Of a DNA stretch of 6,695 bases, positions 1-6,601 are shown in pieces. Numbering within the stretch: position 1 is the stretch's first letter; each line of letters opens with the position of its first letter. Origin of the DNA: an uncultured Thermoanaerobacteraceae bacterium (lineage in GTDB: Bacteria > Bacillota > DSM-12270 > Thermacetogeniales > Thermacetogeniaceae). The position numbers and the translations under genes were made by a program. The stretch is from positions 1 through 6,695 of the forward strand of contig CALGIY010000305.1 of the NCBI GenBank assembly GCA_937914965.1, given 5' to 3'. Below the pieces are notes generated by a model. That model ran no database searches. It was given only the letters and a program-made list of their open reading frames with translations, and was not told where the DNA came from.

Positions 1-1609
1 TAGAACCGGAATCAAACCAGACATCCATTGTATCCTTTTCCTTGTAAAAAGTATCTCCGCCGCAGGATGAACACTTAAAACCTGGAGGCAGGAGTTCTGC
101 TGCAGAGCGTTCATACCAGACACTAGAACCATGCTCAGCAAAGAGTTTCTGGAGCCGGGCGATCGTCTCATCATTGATCACTGTAGCGCCACAAGACTCA
201 CAGTAAAAGATGGGGATCGGCACCCCCCAGACGCGCTGGCGTGAAATACACCAGTCCCCCCGCTCAGCGATCATGTTGTGGATGCGATCCTTGCCCCAGG
301 AGGGGATCCATTTGACTTCTTCGATAGCCTCTAAGGCATCCTTCCGGAAACCATCAATGGAGGCAAACCACTGTTCGGTAGCCCTAAACATCAATGGATC
401 CTTGCACCGCCAGCAGTGGGGATACTGGTGTGAAAACTTCTCTTTGTGGTAAAGCAGTCCGTCTTTTTCCAATTCTTCAATAACATTGTCATTACTCTCC
501 CAGATCAGCATTCCTTCAAAAATACCTGCTTCAGGGAGAAACCTTCCCTTCCCATCCACCAGGGAGAGAACCGGTATTTGATACTTCTGGCAGACATCAA
601 AGTCTTCGGTGCCGTAGGCTGGTGCTGTATGAACAGCACCAGTACCCTGTTCTAAAGTCACATGTTCCCCCAGAATCAACAGAGATTCCCTGTCATAGAA
701 GGGATGTTGACAGCGAATTCCCTCTAGGTCACGACCTTGCCAAGACCCCAGAATACGGGGATTCTCTTCTCCTTTGATGCTCGCCACCTGGGGGAGAAGT
801 TCTTCAGCTATGATCATCTTTTTCCCATCGATCAGAGCAAGGACATAACGAAAGTCAGGATGCAGCGAGATGGCCATGTTCCCCGGTATAGTCCAGGGTG
901 TTGTGGTCCAGATGAGGACATAGGTCTGGTCGTCAACATCAAAAATTCCTTTGCTGTCCTTGACTGGGAAGAGCACATAGATGGAATTCGATTCATCATC
1001 ATGGTACTCCACCTCGGCCTCCGCTAAAGCGGTTTCACAGTCGATACACCAGTAAACAGGCTTCAGCCCCTTGTAGATATATCCGCGCTTGGCCATTTCA
1101 CCGAAGATACCGATCTGCACAGCCTCATACTCCGGACTGAGGGTGAGATATGGGTTATCCCAGTCCCCCATTGCACCCAACTGCTGAAACTCTTTTTTCT
1201 GGATATCCACATATTTCAGGGCATATTCCTTGCAGAGACGGCGGAACTCTACAAGATCCATCTTATGGCGGTCGACTTTCAATGTCTTGATTACCTGCTG
1301 TTCAATAGGAAGCCCGTGGGTATCCCAACCAGGTACATATGGTGCGTCATACCCTGCCATAGTCCGGTATTTCACAATAATATCTTTTAAGACCTTGTTT
1401 AGAACATGACCCAAATGAATGTCTCCGTTAGCATAGGGTGGACCATCATGCAGAATATACTTTGGTTTTCCCTTGGATTGCTCACAGATCTGTTTGTAAA
1501 GTCCTATCTCCTCCCAAAAACTCAAAAAATCAGGTTCTCTTTTCGGGAGATTAGCACGCATAGGAAAATCAGTATGTGGAAGATTTAAAGTTGCCTTATA
1601 CTCCAACAT
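1..1609 (-). CDS. ileS: Isoleucine--tRNA ligase (IleRS), N-terminal 536 residues, cut by window edge
   Basis: Charges tRNA-Ile with isoleucine in the cytoplasm and edits misactivated valine. Translating the reverse strand from ATG at 1609 gives 536 uninterrupted codons to the window edge; full bacterial IleRS is about 920-930 residues, so the KMSKS loop and the anticodon-binding domain lie outside. Visible class I motifs: [12 protein letters not shown] (HIGH motif, residues 57-68), GWDTHGLP (94-101), editing-site [11 protein letters not shown] (234-244) and GTGAVHTAP (322-330) with His327 and Asp336 retained, [12 protein letters not shown] (455-466), and DVWFDSGS (529-536) at the edge. Cys pairs sit at 470/473 and 513/516. 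The HIGH-motif context fits the usual bacterial type, not the eukaryote-like mupirocin-resistant type. The start is fixed by a GAGGTGA ribosome binding site just upstream. The gene has its own promoter and T-box leader, so it is regulated apart from the transporter genes before it. Confidence 0.97.
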   Translation of the reverse strand, partial: MLEYKATLNLPHTDFPMRANLPKREPDFLSFWEEIGLYKQICEQSKGKPKYILHDGPPYANGDIHLGHVLNKVLKDIIVKYRTMAGYDAPYVPGWDTHGLPIEQQVIKTLKVDRHKMDLVEFRRLCKEYALKYVDIQKKEFQQLGAMGDWDNPYLTLSPEYEAVQIGIFGEMAKRGYIYKGLKPVYWCIDCETALAEAEVEYHDDESNSIYVLFPVKDSKGIFDVDDQTYVLIWTTTPWTIPGNMAISLHPDFRYVLALIDGKKMIIAEELLPQVASIKGEENPRILGSWQGRDLEGIRCQHPFYDRESLLILGEHVTLEQGTGAVHTAPAYGTEDFDVCQKYQIPVLSLVDGKGRFLPEAGIFEGMLIWESNDNVIEELEKDGLLYHKEKFSHQYPHCWRCKDPLMFRATEQWFASIDGFRKDALEAIEEVKWIPSWGKDRIHNMIAERGDWCISRQRVWGVPIPIFYCESCGATVINDETIARLQKLFAEHGSSVWYERSAAELLPPGFKCSSCGGDTFYKEKDTMDVWFDSGS

Positions 1610-1619
1610 CGATCACCTC

Positions 1620-1898
1620 ATCACTAACAAATTAATAAATAAGGAACCTCTCACCTGTAGGGGCGAGAGGTTCCCGCGGTACCACCCTTTTCCCTTCTTA
1701 CCAGAAGGCTCTGTGCTCAAGGAGTAACGATCCTTAAACGGCCTGGCTTACTAGCATAATGGTTTTCGGCAGGCACTCCCGGGTGATTTTCAGCTGTCCA
1801 GGTTACCGGGCTCCCACCTTCTCCGGTTCGCTATTAACCAAAAAACAGCATACTTTTCCCGGTCATCGCTTTGACAGTTTTGGTTACTTTGAAATATT
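1620..1898 (-). promoter_or_regulatory. T-box riboswitch leader of ileS, AUC (Ile) specifier
   Basis: Untranslated leader that senses uncharged tRNA-Ile and lets transcription continue into ileS. Stem I can be traced on the minus strand. A kink-turn is formed by GATGA (1867-1863) facing GGAG (1779-1776). Helix CCGGG (1862-1858) pairs with CCCGG (1783-1779). The specifier loop has AGTA (1854-1851) on one side and TGAAAATCA on the other, with the codon ATC at 1787-1785. Upper helices are GCTGT/ACAGC (1849-1845 with 1797-1793) and GGTTA/TAACC (1839-1835 with 1805-1801). The distal loop holds GGTGGGAGCC (1818-1809). A hairpin CCTTCT-GGTA-AGAAGG (1708-1693), probably stem III, precedes the T-box AGGGTGGTACCGCGG. 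There TGGT can pair with the ACCA end of tRNA-Ile, GCG with CGC, and AGGG with CCCT, forming the antiterminator. The assignment rests on motif and pairing by eye; no covariance search was run. Confidence 0.95.
1643..1674 (-). terminator. T-box-controlled intrinsic terminator before ileS
   Basis: A perfect 10-base-pair stem, GGAACCTCTC pairing with GAGAGGTTCC (1674-1665 with 1652-1643), closes a 12-base loop and is followed by TTATTTATTAATTT in the transcript. Its 5' arm and loop share bases with the antiterminator (GCG...CGC and AGGG...CCCT pairings), so the two folds exclude each other, as expected for T-box control. The T tract is interrupted by A residues. Confidence 0.9.
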
Positions 1899-1904
1899 GT
1901 AGTA

Positions 1905-1934
1905 ATTATACGGAATTTCAAGCACTAATGTCAA
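1905..1934 (-). promoter_or_regulatory. Sigma-A type promoter of the ileS leader
   Basis: Minus-strand TTGACA (1934-1929) and TATAAT (1910-1905) both match the housekeeping consensus exactly and are 18 bases apart. The predicted start near 1898 gives a leader of about 290 bases, a usual T-box length. The promoter begins only about 20 bases after the stop codon of the upstream permease gene. A TTGAAA at the 3' end of the spacer region is too close to the -10 to serve as -35. Confidence 0.88.
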
Positions 1935-1954
1935 GCAAGTGGGACAATCATCAA

Positions 1955-2878
1955 TCACCTTTCTTCTCTTTCATAAGGCAATCCTAGTGCAGCAGGTGCA
2001 CCTGCATTTCTCCCAGATGTTACCAGCACCAATACAAAGATGGTAAAAAGATAAGGCAACATCTTTAAAAAGAAGGGCGAAATCGTAATCCCCACAGCCT
2101 GCAAGCGAAAACCTAAGGCCTCTATCCCACCGAAGAGGTAGGCGCCAACTATGGCTTTTAGTGGGTTCCACATAGCAAAGATCACTAGTGCCACAGCTAT
2201 CCAGCCTCTACCAGCTGTCATGTTCTGGACCCAAGATGGAGAATAGGCAAGAGATAGATAAGCGCCACCTGCCCCCGAGAGAACTCCTCCTACAAAAACA
2301 GCCAGGTACCGGAGCAGTGCAACATTCAAACCCGCAGCATCTGCTGCACCTGGATGTTCCCCTACAGCCCGCAGATTAAGTCCAGCATTAGTACGAAACA
2401 AGAAATACCAGCAGAGAGGCACCAGGAGATAGCTAAGATAGACCAGGGCATCCTGTTGGAAAAAAACTGTCCCAATAAAAGGAATCTTGCCGAGCCCCAG
2501 TAGATTAAAAGCCCGAAATGGAGACTCCAGCGGAATCCCGATCATCTTCTGACCTAGGTAACCGCTGAAACCCGTACCAAACATGGTCAGAGCAAGCCCA
2601 CTGACCACCTGATTTGCACGCAGGGTAACAGTTAAAATAGCATGGATCAATGCTACCAGACCGCCGAAAAACATACCCGCACAAAAACCCAACCAATGAT
2701 TGCCGGTCTGCACAGTAACCATAAAACCTGTTACAGCCCCAACCAGCATCATACCTTCTACTCCAAGGTTTAAAATCCCGGCTCTCTCAGTGATCAGTTC
2801 CCCTAAAGATGCGTAAAGTATTGGTGTCCCGGCTGTTATAGCAGCCGCCAAAACAGCTGTAATCAGCGAAATGCTCAT
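1955..2878 (-). CDS. ABC transporter permease, nucleoside/simple-sugar type (NupQ/YufQ-like)
   Basis: Integral membrane subunit of an importer of the BMP-lipoprotein/YufOPQ class. Characterised members carry nucleosides (guanosine and others in Bacillus and Lactococcus); the substrate here is inferred from family only. The 307 residues are highly hydrophobic, with about 8-10 predicted membrane spans. Family-type stretches are ERAGILNLGVEGMMLVGA (31-48), the conserved cytoplasmic loop AVGEHPGAADAAGLNV (171-186) thought to touch the ATPase, and the glycine-rich span FVGGVLSGAGGAYLSL (195-210). Length is normal for the smaller permease. The start ATG overlaps the stop of the preceding permease by four bases (ATGA), and AGGAAGGGTGGG lies about 8 bases upstream. 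It would pair with the preceding permease in one transporter. No terminator hairpin was seen between its stop and the ileS promoter. Confidence 0.93.
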   Translation of the reverse strand: MSISLITAVLAAAITAGTPILYASLGELITERAGILNLGVEGMMLVGAVTGFMVTVQTGNHWLGFCAGMFFGGLVALIHAILTVTLRANQVVSGLALTMFGTGFSGYLGQKMIGIPLESPFRAFNLLGLGKIPFIGTVFFQQDALVYLSYLLVPLCWYFLFRTNAGLNLRAVGEHPGAADAAGLNVALLRYLAVFVGGVLSGAGGAYLSLAYSPSWVQNMTAGRGWIAVALVIFAMWNPLKAIVGAYLFGGIEALGFRLQAVGITISPFFLKMLPYLFTIFVLVLVTSGRNAGAPAALGLPYEREER

Positions 2879-3960
2879 GCTTTCAACCCACCCTTCCTAT
2901 AAAAGCGAAAACGATAGTGGGTGAGGATTTCTCCGGCCAGAACAAAGAAGAGAATAACACCCTGCAGCATGGTTACTGTTGCAGAGGGAAGCCCTGTCGC
3001 CTGCAAAGAATACCCTCCGGCCAAGAACCCTCCGAAAAGAAAAGCAACAGCAACAATGGCCCATGGGTTAAGCTTAGCCAACCAGGCCACAATAATAGCA
3101 GTATAACCATAACCTGGTGAAATGGTGTGCTGGAGACGGCGGAAGATCCCAGATACCTCACAATAACCGGCAAGCCCGCACAGTCCGCCGCTGATCATCA
3201 TCACCAGGAGAATATTCCGGACAACACTGATTCCAGCGTAATTGGCCGCCTGCTTGCTTTCACCAGCAACCCGAATCTCATATCCCCAAACCGTGTGCTT
3301 CATTAAGAAGTAAACAATCACTACCGCGGCCAGAGCGATCAAAATGCCGGCATGAATCCTGGTGTTCCCTAGGTGTGGCAGTACTGCGGCCTTGGAAAAC
3401 TCCTCAGTAATGGGAAAATTGAAGCTCTGCGGTCCACGCCAGGGACCGTAAACCAAATAACCAACCCAGAAAATGGCCACATAGTTGAGCATTAATGTTG
3501 TCAGGGTTTCATTTACCCCTCTCAAGGCCCTGGGGATCGCTGGCAGCAAACCCCAGAAAGCGCCTGCTAAGAAGCCTGCCATGAACATGGCTGGCTGCAG
3601 TATGTAAGTTGGTGCATCAGGGTAAGACAAGGCCACCCAACTTGCAGCAAAAGCCCCCATGTACAACTGTCCCTCACCACCGATGTTCCAAAGGCCCATG
3701 CGAAAGGCAACAGACACGCCCAGCCCGGTAAGGATCAGAGGTATTGCTGTCACAAGGGTTTCAGAAAGCCCGAACTTTGTCCCGAAAGCACCTTTAAAAA
3801 GTACTCCATAGACCTCCAGGGGATCATAACCAGCAAAAAATAGAAAAATTCCTTCCAGCAGGAAGGCCAGGAAAACCGACAAAAAAGGCACACTTAAAGA
3901 ACCCCAAAGTGTGGTATGTAGTTGTTTTTCTATCTTAATACCAAACCGGTCACAGATCAT
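2875..3960 (-). CDS. ABC transporter permease, nucleoside/simple-sugar type (NupP/YufP-like)
   Basis: The larger of the two membrane subunits of the same importer; 361 residues, normal for the family. The N-terminus is a short cytoplasmic tail (about 1-20) followed by a first membrane span. Recognisable features are LWNIGGEGQ (90-98), the counterpart of the NLGVEG motif in the partner permease; GVNETLTTLMLNY (148-160), a strongly conserved stretch of this family; and the ATPase-contact loop AGESKQAANYAGI (232-244). The C-terminus is basic (RFRFYRKGG), consistent with a cytoplasmic end. The start ATG at 3960 overlaps the stop of the ATPase fragment by four bases, so translation is probably coupled; GGAGGAAGAAGGG lies upstream within the ATPase gene. 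Another ATG 13 bases upstream is out of frame. Substrate not provable here; nucleosides are likely by family. With the ATPase truncated, the transporter could not work from this locus as shown. Confidence 0.93.
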   Translation of the reverse strand: MICDRFGIKIEKQLHTTLWGSLSVPFLSVFLAFLLEGIFLFFAGYDPLEVYGVLFKGAFGTKFGLSETLVTAIPLILTGLGVSVAFRMGLWNIGGEGQLYMGAFAASWVALSYPDAPTYILQPAMFMAGFLAGAFWGLLPAIPRALRGVNETLTTLMLNYVAIFWVGYLVYGPWRGPQSFNFPITEEFSKAAVLPHLGNTRIHAGILIALAAVVIVYFLMKHTVWGYEIRVAGESKQAANYAGISVVRNILLVMMISGGLCGLAGYCEVSGIFRRLQHTISPGYGYTAIIVAWLAKLNPWAIVAVAFLFGGFLAGGYSLQATGLPSATVTMLQGVILFFVLAGEILTHYRFRFYRKGGLKA

Positions 3961-4199
3961 GGCTCGGCGACATCCCTTCTTCCTCCAACCATCATAAATC
4001 CTAATTCTTCAATATCCGCATCCTCTGCTGGAACCACTCCCGCTATTTTGCCACTATAAATAACTGCAATGCGATCTGAAAGGGTAATGAGTTCATCGAG
4101 GTCCTCTGAAATAAGCAAGACCGCTGTTCCTTCATTACACAGGTCCAAAAGCAGCCGATAGACAGCTTCTGTTGCACCTATATCCAACCCCCGGGCCGG
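3957..4199 (-). pseudogene. ABC transporter ATP-binding subunit (NupO/YufO-like), 3' fragment only
   Basis: Only the last 81 or so residues of an ATPase normally about 500 residues long with two nucleotide-binding domains. The visible part is the end of the second domain: PARGLDIGA (the D-loop region, beginning at the breakpoint), then TEAVYRLLLDL, then LLISEDLDEL, where this family carries Ser-Glu in place of the usual switch histidine, then LSDRIAVIYSGKI. Walker A, the signature motif, Walker B and the whole first domain are missing. A TTG at 4187 is in frame but is the Leu of GLD, not a real start. Upstream of 4199 the frame stays open only as the antisense of proB (LAITRGI), so family homology stops there. 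The order ATPase-permease-permease, with an ATGA overlap to the next gene, is the normal operon layout. The lipoprotein gene that usually precedes it is absent. The loss is either a real rearrangement or a chimeric join. Confidence 0.85.
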
Positions 4200-4200
4200 G
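4188..4200. other. Breakpoint joining two 5'-truncated, divergent genes
   Basis: On the minus strand the bases left of here encode the ABC ATPase, and PARG is its last recognisable piece. On the plus strand the bases right of here encode ProB, and RAG is its first recognisable piece. The 13 bases CCCCCGGGCCGGG fit both families, so the exact join lies inside them, and CCGGGCCGGG (4191-4200) may be microhomology shared by both partners. They include the palindrome CCCGGG (4190-4195). The missing halves of both genes are nowhere else in the window. Confidence 0.75.
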
Positions 4201-4623
4201 ATTCCCCTTGTTATTGCCAGCGGTATGAAAAAAGGAAAACTGGCGGAAATCCTTCATGGTGAACAGGCAGGAACCCTTTTTGTACCCCGTGAGGACCGGA
4301 TGCAGGCACGCAAGCTCTGGATCGCCTTTGGTTCACCGGTACAGGGAAAAGTGATTATTGATCAGGGAGCAGTCGCTGCTCTATTGAAGAAGGGTAAGAG
4401 CCTTTTGCCGAGTGGTATCGCAGGGATAGAGGGCTACTTCGAAGCAGGGAATGTGATCAGTGTTGTTGATGCTTCGAGGCAAGAGATTGCCCGGGGTATC
4501 AGTAATTACCCATCTAATGCTCTGCAGTTGATCAAAGGGCACAACAGCAGGGAAATTAAAAAGATTTTAGGGTATCATGACTATGATGAGGTTGTACACC
4601 GTGATAATCTTACTATTGTTTAA
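4189..4623 (+). pseudogene. proB: Glutamate 5-kinase, 3' fragment: end of kinase domain plus PUA domain
   Basis: Glutamate 5-kinase phosphorylates glutamate in the first step of proline synthesis. Full ProB is about 370 residues (amino-acid-kinase domain, then PUA). Here the family match begins with RAGIPLVIASG (4192-4224), near the end of the kinase domain, and continues through AGTLFVP, ARKLWIAF, KGKSLLPSGI, a PUA domain (roughly 4345-4570), IARGISNY and the C-terminal HRDNLTIV. All ATP- and glutamate-binding parts are missing. The frame is closed by a TAG at 4159-4161, and the bases between are antisense transporter sequence. The only in-frame ATG is at 4225; it would give a 132-residue product, but no ribosome binding site is evident because it lies in the middle of kinase coding sequence. 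The gene is 33 bases from proA, the usual proBA order. A kinase-inactive remnant, or an intact gene broken by a chimeric join. Confidence 0.88.
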
Positions 4624-4656
4624 AAACGGTGTGCAGTAGAGGGGGTTGAGAATATT

Positions 4657-5907
4657 ATGGAAACCCAAATGAGGGAGATCGGAGAGGCGGCCAAAAGAGC
4701 ATCTTACTCGCTGGCGTCACTCTCTACCGGGGTCAAGAACCAGGCTCTGCAGGTGATGGCCAAGGCTCTTGAAGATCGGGTCGATATGATCCTAGATGCC
4801 AATAAACAAGATATGGAAGCCGGAAGGGCCAAGGGTTTAAGCGGTGCCCTTTTGGATCGCCTGATGCTGACTCGGGACCGGATCAAAGAGATGGCAGAAG
4901 GCTTACGTGAACTCACTGGCCTTGCTGATCCGGTTGGCGAGGTAATCAAGATGTGGAGCCGGCCCAACAAGCTCAAGGTAGGTAAGATGAGAGTTCCCCT
5001 GGGTGTGATCGGAATTATCTATGAGGCGCGCCCTAATGTTACAGTGGATGCCACTGGCCTCTGCCTCAAAGCGGGAAACGCTGTGATCCTGCGGGGTGGT
5101 TCTGAGGCACTGCATTCCAACCTTGCCCTGGCCAATGTGATCAGTACCGCGGCAGTGAGTGCTGGGATCCCGGAGGGGGCCATCCAACTGATACCGACTA
5201 TTGATCGAGAAGCAGCCAATATCATGATGAAGATGAATGAATATATCGATGTCCTGATTCCCCGGGGTGGGAGTGGCTTGATTAATGCTGTGACTGCAAA
5301 TGCTACAGTCCCGGTGCTGAAAACCGGAGTGGGCAACTGCCACATCTATGTTGAAGAAGATGCAGACCTAGATATGGCCCAACGGATCGTCATCAACGCT
5401 AAAACCCAGCGACCGGGGGTCTGTAATGCCCTGGAAACCTTATTGGTTCATGAAAAATCCGCAGTGGAGTTTTTGCCCTCTGTGGCCGAGGCTCTTCGGG
5501 ACAAGGGTGTTGAACTGAGGGGCTGTCCCAGAACCTGTGAAATTGTCTCCGACTGCTTGCCGGCAGCTGTTGAAGATTGGGGAACAGAGTACCTGGACCT
5601 GATTCTGGCGGTAAAGGTGGTTAAGGACCTAGAGGACGCAGTTAACCATATTCATACATATGGTACGAAACACTCGGAGGCAATCATTACCAACAGCTAC
5701 CAGAAGGCATCTTTCTTTGTACAAAGAGTGGATGCTGCTGCTGTTTTTGTAAATGCCTCTACCCGTTTCACAGACGGGCACCAGTTTGGCTTTGGAGCAG
5801 AAATTGGGATCAGCACCCAAAAGCTGCATGCCCGTGGACCCATGGGTCTAGAAGAACTTACCACTACCAAATTCATTATTTTCGGGGACGGACAAGTCAG
5901 GTCATAG
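4657..5907 (+). CDS. proA: Glutamate-5-semialdehyde dehydrogenase (gamma-glutamyl phosphate reductase)
   Basis: Second enzyme of proline synthesis: reduces gamma-glutamyl phosphate to glutamate semialdehyde with NADPH, taking the unstable product of ProB. The 416 residues match the usual length (E. coli ProA has 417), and the protein is complete. Motifs in order: VPLGVIGIIYEARPNVT (113-129), LKAGNAVILRGGSEALHSN (137-155, cofactor-binding region), PRGGSGLI (202-209), TGVGNCHIYVEEDAD (223-237), QRPGVCNALETLLVH (251-265) with the catalytic cysteine at 256, and near the end DGHQFGFGAEIGISTQKLHA followed by RGPMGLEELTT. The start is ATG 4657 with AGAGGGGG ending 11 bases upstream, a slightly long spacing; another in-frame ATG follows at 4669. 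It lies 33 bases after truncated proB and 39 before nadD, as one transcription unit. No promoter was seen in the short gap upstream, so its normal promoter was probably before proB and is lost in this window. Confidence 0.97.
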   Translation: METQMREIGEAAKRASYSLASLSTGVKNQALQVMAKALEDRVDMILDANKQDMEAGRAKGLSGALLDRLMLTRDRIKEMAEGLRELTGLADPVGEVIKMWSRPNKLKVGKMRVPLGVIGIIYEARPNVTVDATGLCLKAGNAVILRGGSEALHSNLALANVISTAAVSAGIPEGAIQLIPTIDREAANIMMKMNEYIDVLIPRGGSGLINAVTANATVPVLKTGVGNCHIYVEEDADLDMAQRIVINAKTQRPGVCNALETLLVHEKSAVEFLPSVAEALRDKGVELRGCPRTCEIVSDCLPAAVEDWGTEYLDLILAVKVVKDLEDAVNHIHTYGTKHSEAIITNSYQKASFFVQRVDAAAVFVNASTRFTDGHQFGFGAEIGISTQKLHARGPMGLEELTTTKFIIFGDGQVRS

Positions 5908-5946
5908 ATTATTAAAATATCTAAAATAAGGGGCAGGAACGCACTC

Positions 5947-6600
5947 ATGAAGGAGCAGCGGATCGGGATACTGGGGGGTACTTTTGACCCTATCCACTAT
6001 GGGCACCTGGTGGCAGCTGAGGCAGCCAGGGAGAAATTCTCTTTAGAACGAGTTATTTTTGTGCCAACAGGTATTCCACCTCATAAAGAAACGGGTACAG
6101 TGACTGACTTTTGGCACAGGTACCTGATGGTTGTACTGGCTGTCCTGGGAAACCCTTATTTTGAGGTCAGCCGCCTTGAGTACGAACGCAGGGGTGTAAC
6201 CTATACCATCGATACAATGCGCCAGCTGCGTCAGTTGTACGGCACAGAGGCTGAACTGTTTTTTATTACCGGTGTTGATACTATCTTAGGTGTCTTCAGT
6301 TGGCTGCAGGCAGAAGAACTTTTTTCACTGTGCAAATTCATTGTTGCTCTACGCCCGGGATATGACATGCAGGTTGTCAAAGAGGTTCTAGGGAAGCACT
6401 ATGAAACAGTTGTTGAACCTTTAGAGATGCCCCAGATAGGGATCTCTTCCTCGGGTATTCGCAGGCGTGTCTTGGAGGGAAAGTCCATCAAATACCTTGT
6501 CCCCGAGGCGGTAGAACAATATATCACCCAGCAGGAGATTTACTACCCAAGGAAAGCAGCAGGTGGGTCACTCCAGTGTGGAGAAGGGATCAGGGATTAA
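5947..6600 (+). CDS. nadD: Nicotinate-nucleotide adenylyltransferase
   Basis: Joins nicotinate mononucleotide and ATP to form deamido-NAD in NAD synthesis; cytoplasmic. The 217 residues form a nucleotidyltransferase fold with GGTFDPIHYGH (10-20), in which HYGH (17-20) is the HxGH active-site motif, FVPTGIPPHK (38-47), the substrate-binding region ITGVDTILGVFSW (107-119; GVDT stands where many relatives have GADA), and ISSSGIRRR (166-174), the second ATP-binding motif, usually ISST-x-IR. Most family members end soon after PEAVEQYI; here a tail of about 20 residues (PRKAAGGSLQCGEGIRD at the end) follows. ATG 5947 has AGGA 8 bases upstream (AAGGGG further up). It is 39 bases after proA and one base before yqeK, so probably cotranscribed with both. 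This neighbourhood (proBA, nadD, yqeK, usually rsfS next) is common in Clostridia. Confidence 0.96.
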   Translation: MKEQRIGILGGTFDPIHYGHLVAAEAAREKFSLERVIFVPTGIPPHKETGTVTDFWHRYLMVVLAVLGNPYFEVSRLEYERRGVTYTIDTMRQLRQLYGTEAELFFITGVDTILGVFSWLQAEELFSLCKFIVALRPGYDMQVVKEVLGKHYETVVEPLEMPQIGISSSGIRRRVLEGKSIKYLVPEAVEQYITQQEIYYPRKAAGGSLQCGEGIRD

Positions 6601-6601
6601 G

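Noticed and set aside
210..1027. Plus-strand open frames of 80, 69 and 96 codons (210-452, 446-655, 737-1027)
   Set aside because: All are antisense to ileS, whose 536 continuous codons carry every expected motif. None has a family resemblance.
1719..1735. AAGGA...TCCTT hairpin as a separate terminator
   Set aside because: It has only five base pairs and no T tract, and lies between stem I and probable stem III of the T-box. It is better taken as an internal element of that leader.
4187..4187. TTG at 4187 as the start of a short 76-residue protein on the minus strand
   Set aside because: It is the leucine of the conserved GLD motif, and the family-like residues PARG come before it. The frame is a truncated ATPase.
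4225..4623. A novel small RNA-binding (PUA-only) protein
   Set aside because: ProB homology continues upstream of the ATG (RAGIPLVIASG), so this is the tail of glutamate kinase and not a gene that evolved as a separate small protein.
4903..5343. 146-codon open frame on the minus strand inside proA
   Set aside because: It lies wholly antisense to strongly conserved proA sequence, has no recognisable motif and a composition rich in His, Ser and Ile as expected of a shadow frame. The 108-codon frame at 5019-5345 is of the same kind.
5908..5946. AT-rich gap between proA and nadD as a promoter
   Set aside because: ATTAAAATAT resembles a -10 region loosely, but no -35 is found at a fitting distance in the end of proA. 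The 39-base gap looks like a plain intra-operon spacer.
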